Part shown: positions 6,342-7,709 of the stretch, piece after piece
Numbering within the stretch: the stretch's first letter is position 1
Layout: every line of letters begins with the position of its first letter
Assembly: GCA_020444775.1 (NCBI GenBank)
Contig: JAGRHX010001109.1
Span: forward strand, 1 to 7,709
Length of the DNA: 7,709 nucleotides
Direction: 5' to 3'
Origin: Gammaproteobacteria bacterium
Lineage (GTDB): Bacteria > Pseudomonadota > Gammaproteobacteria > HK1
The notes under the pieces: model-generated
Seen by the model: only the letters and a program-made list of their open reading frames with translations
The model's database searches: none
Told to the model about the DNA's origin: nothing
Made by a program: the position numbers and the translations under genes

Positions 6342-6393
6342 GCCAGCCGAATCGAGATCCCGGGGCGAGCCGGGGCGCCGCGGCACTCTCGAC

Positions 6394-6400
6394 TAGATAT
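6394..6400 (+). promoter_or_regulatory. TAGATAT box just before the msbA start
   Basis: TAGATAT at 6394-6400 resembles a -10 box and is the only AT-rich island in the 114-base gap. It is only seven bases before GTG 6408, so if used it would give an almost leaderless msbA mRNA. The bases 17 upstream (CGGGGC) do not resemble a -35. Weak call. Confidence 0.25.
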
Positions 6401-6407
6401 CGGCATC

Positions 6408-7709
6408 GTGGAGTCCGAATCCAGACGCGTCTATCTGCGGCTGCTCACGCACGTTCGACCCTACGTGCGAATGTTCCTGCTCGCGGTGGCGGCCATGGCC
6501 CTGCTGGCGGCGACCGAGGCGGGGTTCCCGATCCTGCTCGGTCCCACTTTCGACGGCACCTTCGTGCAGAAGGACCTGCACATCGTCGCCTGGCTGGCGT
6601 TGGCCATTGTCGGCCTGTTCATGCTTCGGGGTCTGGCGGCATTCGGCAGCGCGGTGGCGATGTCATGGGTGGCGACCCGGGTGATCATGGATCTTCGTCA
6701 GCAGATGTTCGACAAGCTGCTGGTGCTGCCCAGTGCCAGCTACGACCGCTACACCTCCGGGGCCCTGATCTCGAAGATCACCTACGACGCGGTCCAGGTC
6801 CATGCCGCGGCCTCGCACGTGGTGACCATCGTCATTCGCGATTCCCTCACCGTGCTCGCCCTGCTGGCCTGGATGATCTATCTGAACTGGCAGCTCACGC
6901 TGATCCCGATCCTGACCGCGCCGCTGGTCCTGGCGGTGGTCAAGGCGCTGGGCAAACGCTTGCGCCGGGTCAGCCACGAGCAGCAACGCTGCATGGGGGA
7001 GCTCACCCATGTCGTCCAGGAATCGGTGGACGGCTACAAGGTGGTGCGCGGCTTCGGTGGCCAACCCTTCGAACGCGAGCGCTTCCGACGCGCGGCCAAC
7101 CGCATGCGGCAGTTCGAGGTCAAGTTCGCCGCCGGCTCCTCGGCCAGCTCACCCATCACCCAGGTGATCACGGCGGCGGCGCTGGCCATCATCCTCTACA
7201 TCACCGCGGTGCGCTCGGCCGCGGGCGAGGTCTCGGTCGGTGAGTTCGTCAGCTTCGTCACCGCGATGGGCATGATCTTCTCACCGCTGAAGCGCCTGAC
7301 CGGCGTCAACGGCGCCATTCAAAAAGGTATAGCCGCGGCGCAAAGCGTCTTCGAGCTCATCGATCAGGCGCCCGAGCCCGACACCGGCCAGATTCAGATC
7401 GGCCGTGCCCAGGGTCGCATCGAGCTGCAGTCGGTCGCCTTCGGCTATGCGACCCGCGAGAGCCGCGCGCTGCACGGGCTGAGCCTGGACATCGCCCCCG
7501 GCGAGACCGTCGCCCTTGTCGGTCCGTCCGGTAGCGGCAAGACCACCATCGCGCACCTGATCGCACGCTTCTATCAGCCCGGTTCGGGTCGAATCCTGAT
7601 CGATGGCATCGACGTCGCGGACCTCACCCTGGACAGTCTGCGCAGCAACATCGCCCTGGTCAGCCAGGACGTCGTGCTGTTCAACGGCACGATTGCCGAG
7701 AACATCGCC
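6408..7709 (+). CDS. msbA: Lipid A export ATP-binding/permease protein MsbA (3' end missing)
   Basis: MsbA is a homodimeric inner-membrane ABC exporter that flips core-lipid A from the cytoplasmic to the periplasmic leaflet, an essential step in outer-membrane assembly. The visible 434 residues (of about 580) hold the whole transmembrane domain, with hydrophobic segments near residues 22-44, 60-80, two between about 140 and 185, one near 250-267 and one near 275-295. The ATPase domain starts around residue 337. Walker A is GPSGSGKTT (372-380) and the Q-loop glutamine is Q420 in VSQDVVLFNGT. Signature, Walker B and H-loop lie beyond the window. The cytoplasmic-loop segment GYKVVRGFGGQ and the SWVATRVIMDLRQQMF stretch align well with E. 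coli MsbA (SWVSGKVVMTMRRRLF). GTG 6408 gives the N-terminus that best fits the family, but it has no visible Shine-Dalgarno. A close relative exporting another lipid is possible but less likely. Confidence 0.9.
   Translation, partial: MESESRRVYLRLLTHVRPYVRMFLLAVAAMALLAATEAGFPILLGPTFDGTFVQKDLHIVAWLALAIVGLFMLRGLAAFGSAVAMSWVATRVIMDLRQQMFDKLLVLPSASYDRYTSGALISKITYDAVQVHAAASHVVTIVIRDSLTVLALLAWMIYLNWQLTLIPILTAPLVLAVVKALGKRLRRVSHEQQRCMGELTHVVQESVDGYKVVRGFGGQPFERERFRRAANRMRQFEVKFAAGSSASSPITQVITAAALAIILYITAVRSAAGEVSVGEFVSFVTAMGMIFSPLKRLTGVNGAIQKGIAAAQSVFELIDQAPEPDTGQIQIGRAQGRIELQSVAFGYATRESRALHGLSLDIAPGETVALVGPSGSGKTTIAHLIARFYQPGSGRILIDGIDVADLTLDSLRSNIALVSQDVVLFNGTIAENIA

Noticed and set aside
6665..7243. 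Plus-strand open frame (192 residues) overlapping msbA in another frame
   Set aside because: It is a shadow of the MsbA transmembrane domain coding sequence, with a Gly/Arg/Pro/His-biased product.

Overview
The window reads as an ordinary, gene-dense stretch of the chromosome of a GC-rich gammaproteobacterium. This rests on a GlnE with both catalytic halves, an Escherichia-type CCA-adding enzyme with an HD domain, a zf-CHCC mini-protein next to a lipid A flippase gene (msbA), and what looks like the Gly-Met tail of GroEL at the left edge. I cannot fix the order or family from the sequence. I see no rRNA, tRNA, insertion sequence, prophage, CRISPR array, defence gene or other sign of recent transfer.

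Layout, left to right. Bases 1-25 are the last codons of a gene ending in Gly-Gly-Met-Asp-Gly-Met-Met, probably groL. Two hairpins follow; the second (118-145) is a textbook UUCG intrinsic terminator. A leader of about 180 bases then carries a weak promoter candidate and a good ribosome binding site before glnE (324-3221, +). An unrecognised 156-residue single-pass membrane protein (3233-3703, +) follows so closely that its ribosome binding site overlaps the glnE stop codon. This pair converges on two minus-strand genes: a DUF805 membrane protein (3784-4122) and cca (4264-5727), separated by a hairpin that starts right after the cca stop. An intergenic region of about 356 bases (5728-6083) separates cca from a divergent plus-strand zf-CHCC gene (6084-6293). 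It holds a 13-base tandem repeat and an inverted repeat centred on a TACAAT box. The window ends inside msbA (6408-7709, +), which is cut at codon 434.

The recognisable genes are housekeeping functions: protein folding (groL), nitrogen control of glutamine synthetase (glnE), tRNA 3'-end maturation and repair (cca), and outer-membrane lipid A export (msbA). They do not form one pathway. Only glnE with its follower, and zf-CHCC with msbA, look like possible co-transcribed pairs. I did not find a convincing undescribed system. The parts most worth a second look are the unrecognised protein coupled to glnE, the structured cca/zf-CHCC intergenic region, and the msbA start, which lacks a Shine-Dalgarno sequence.
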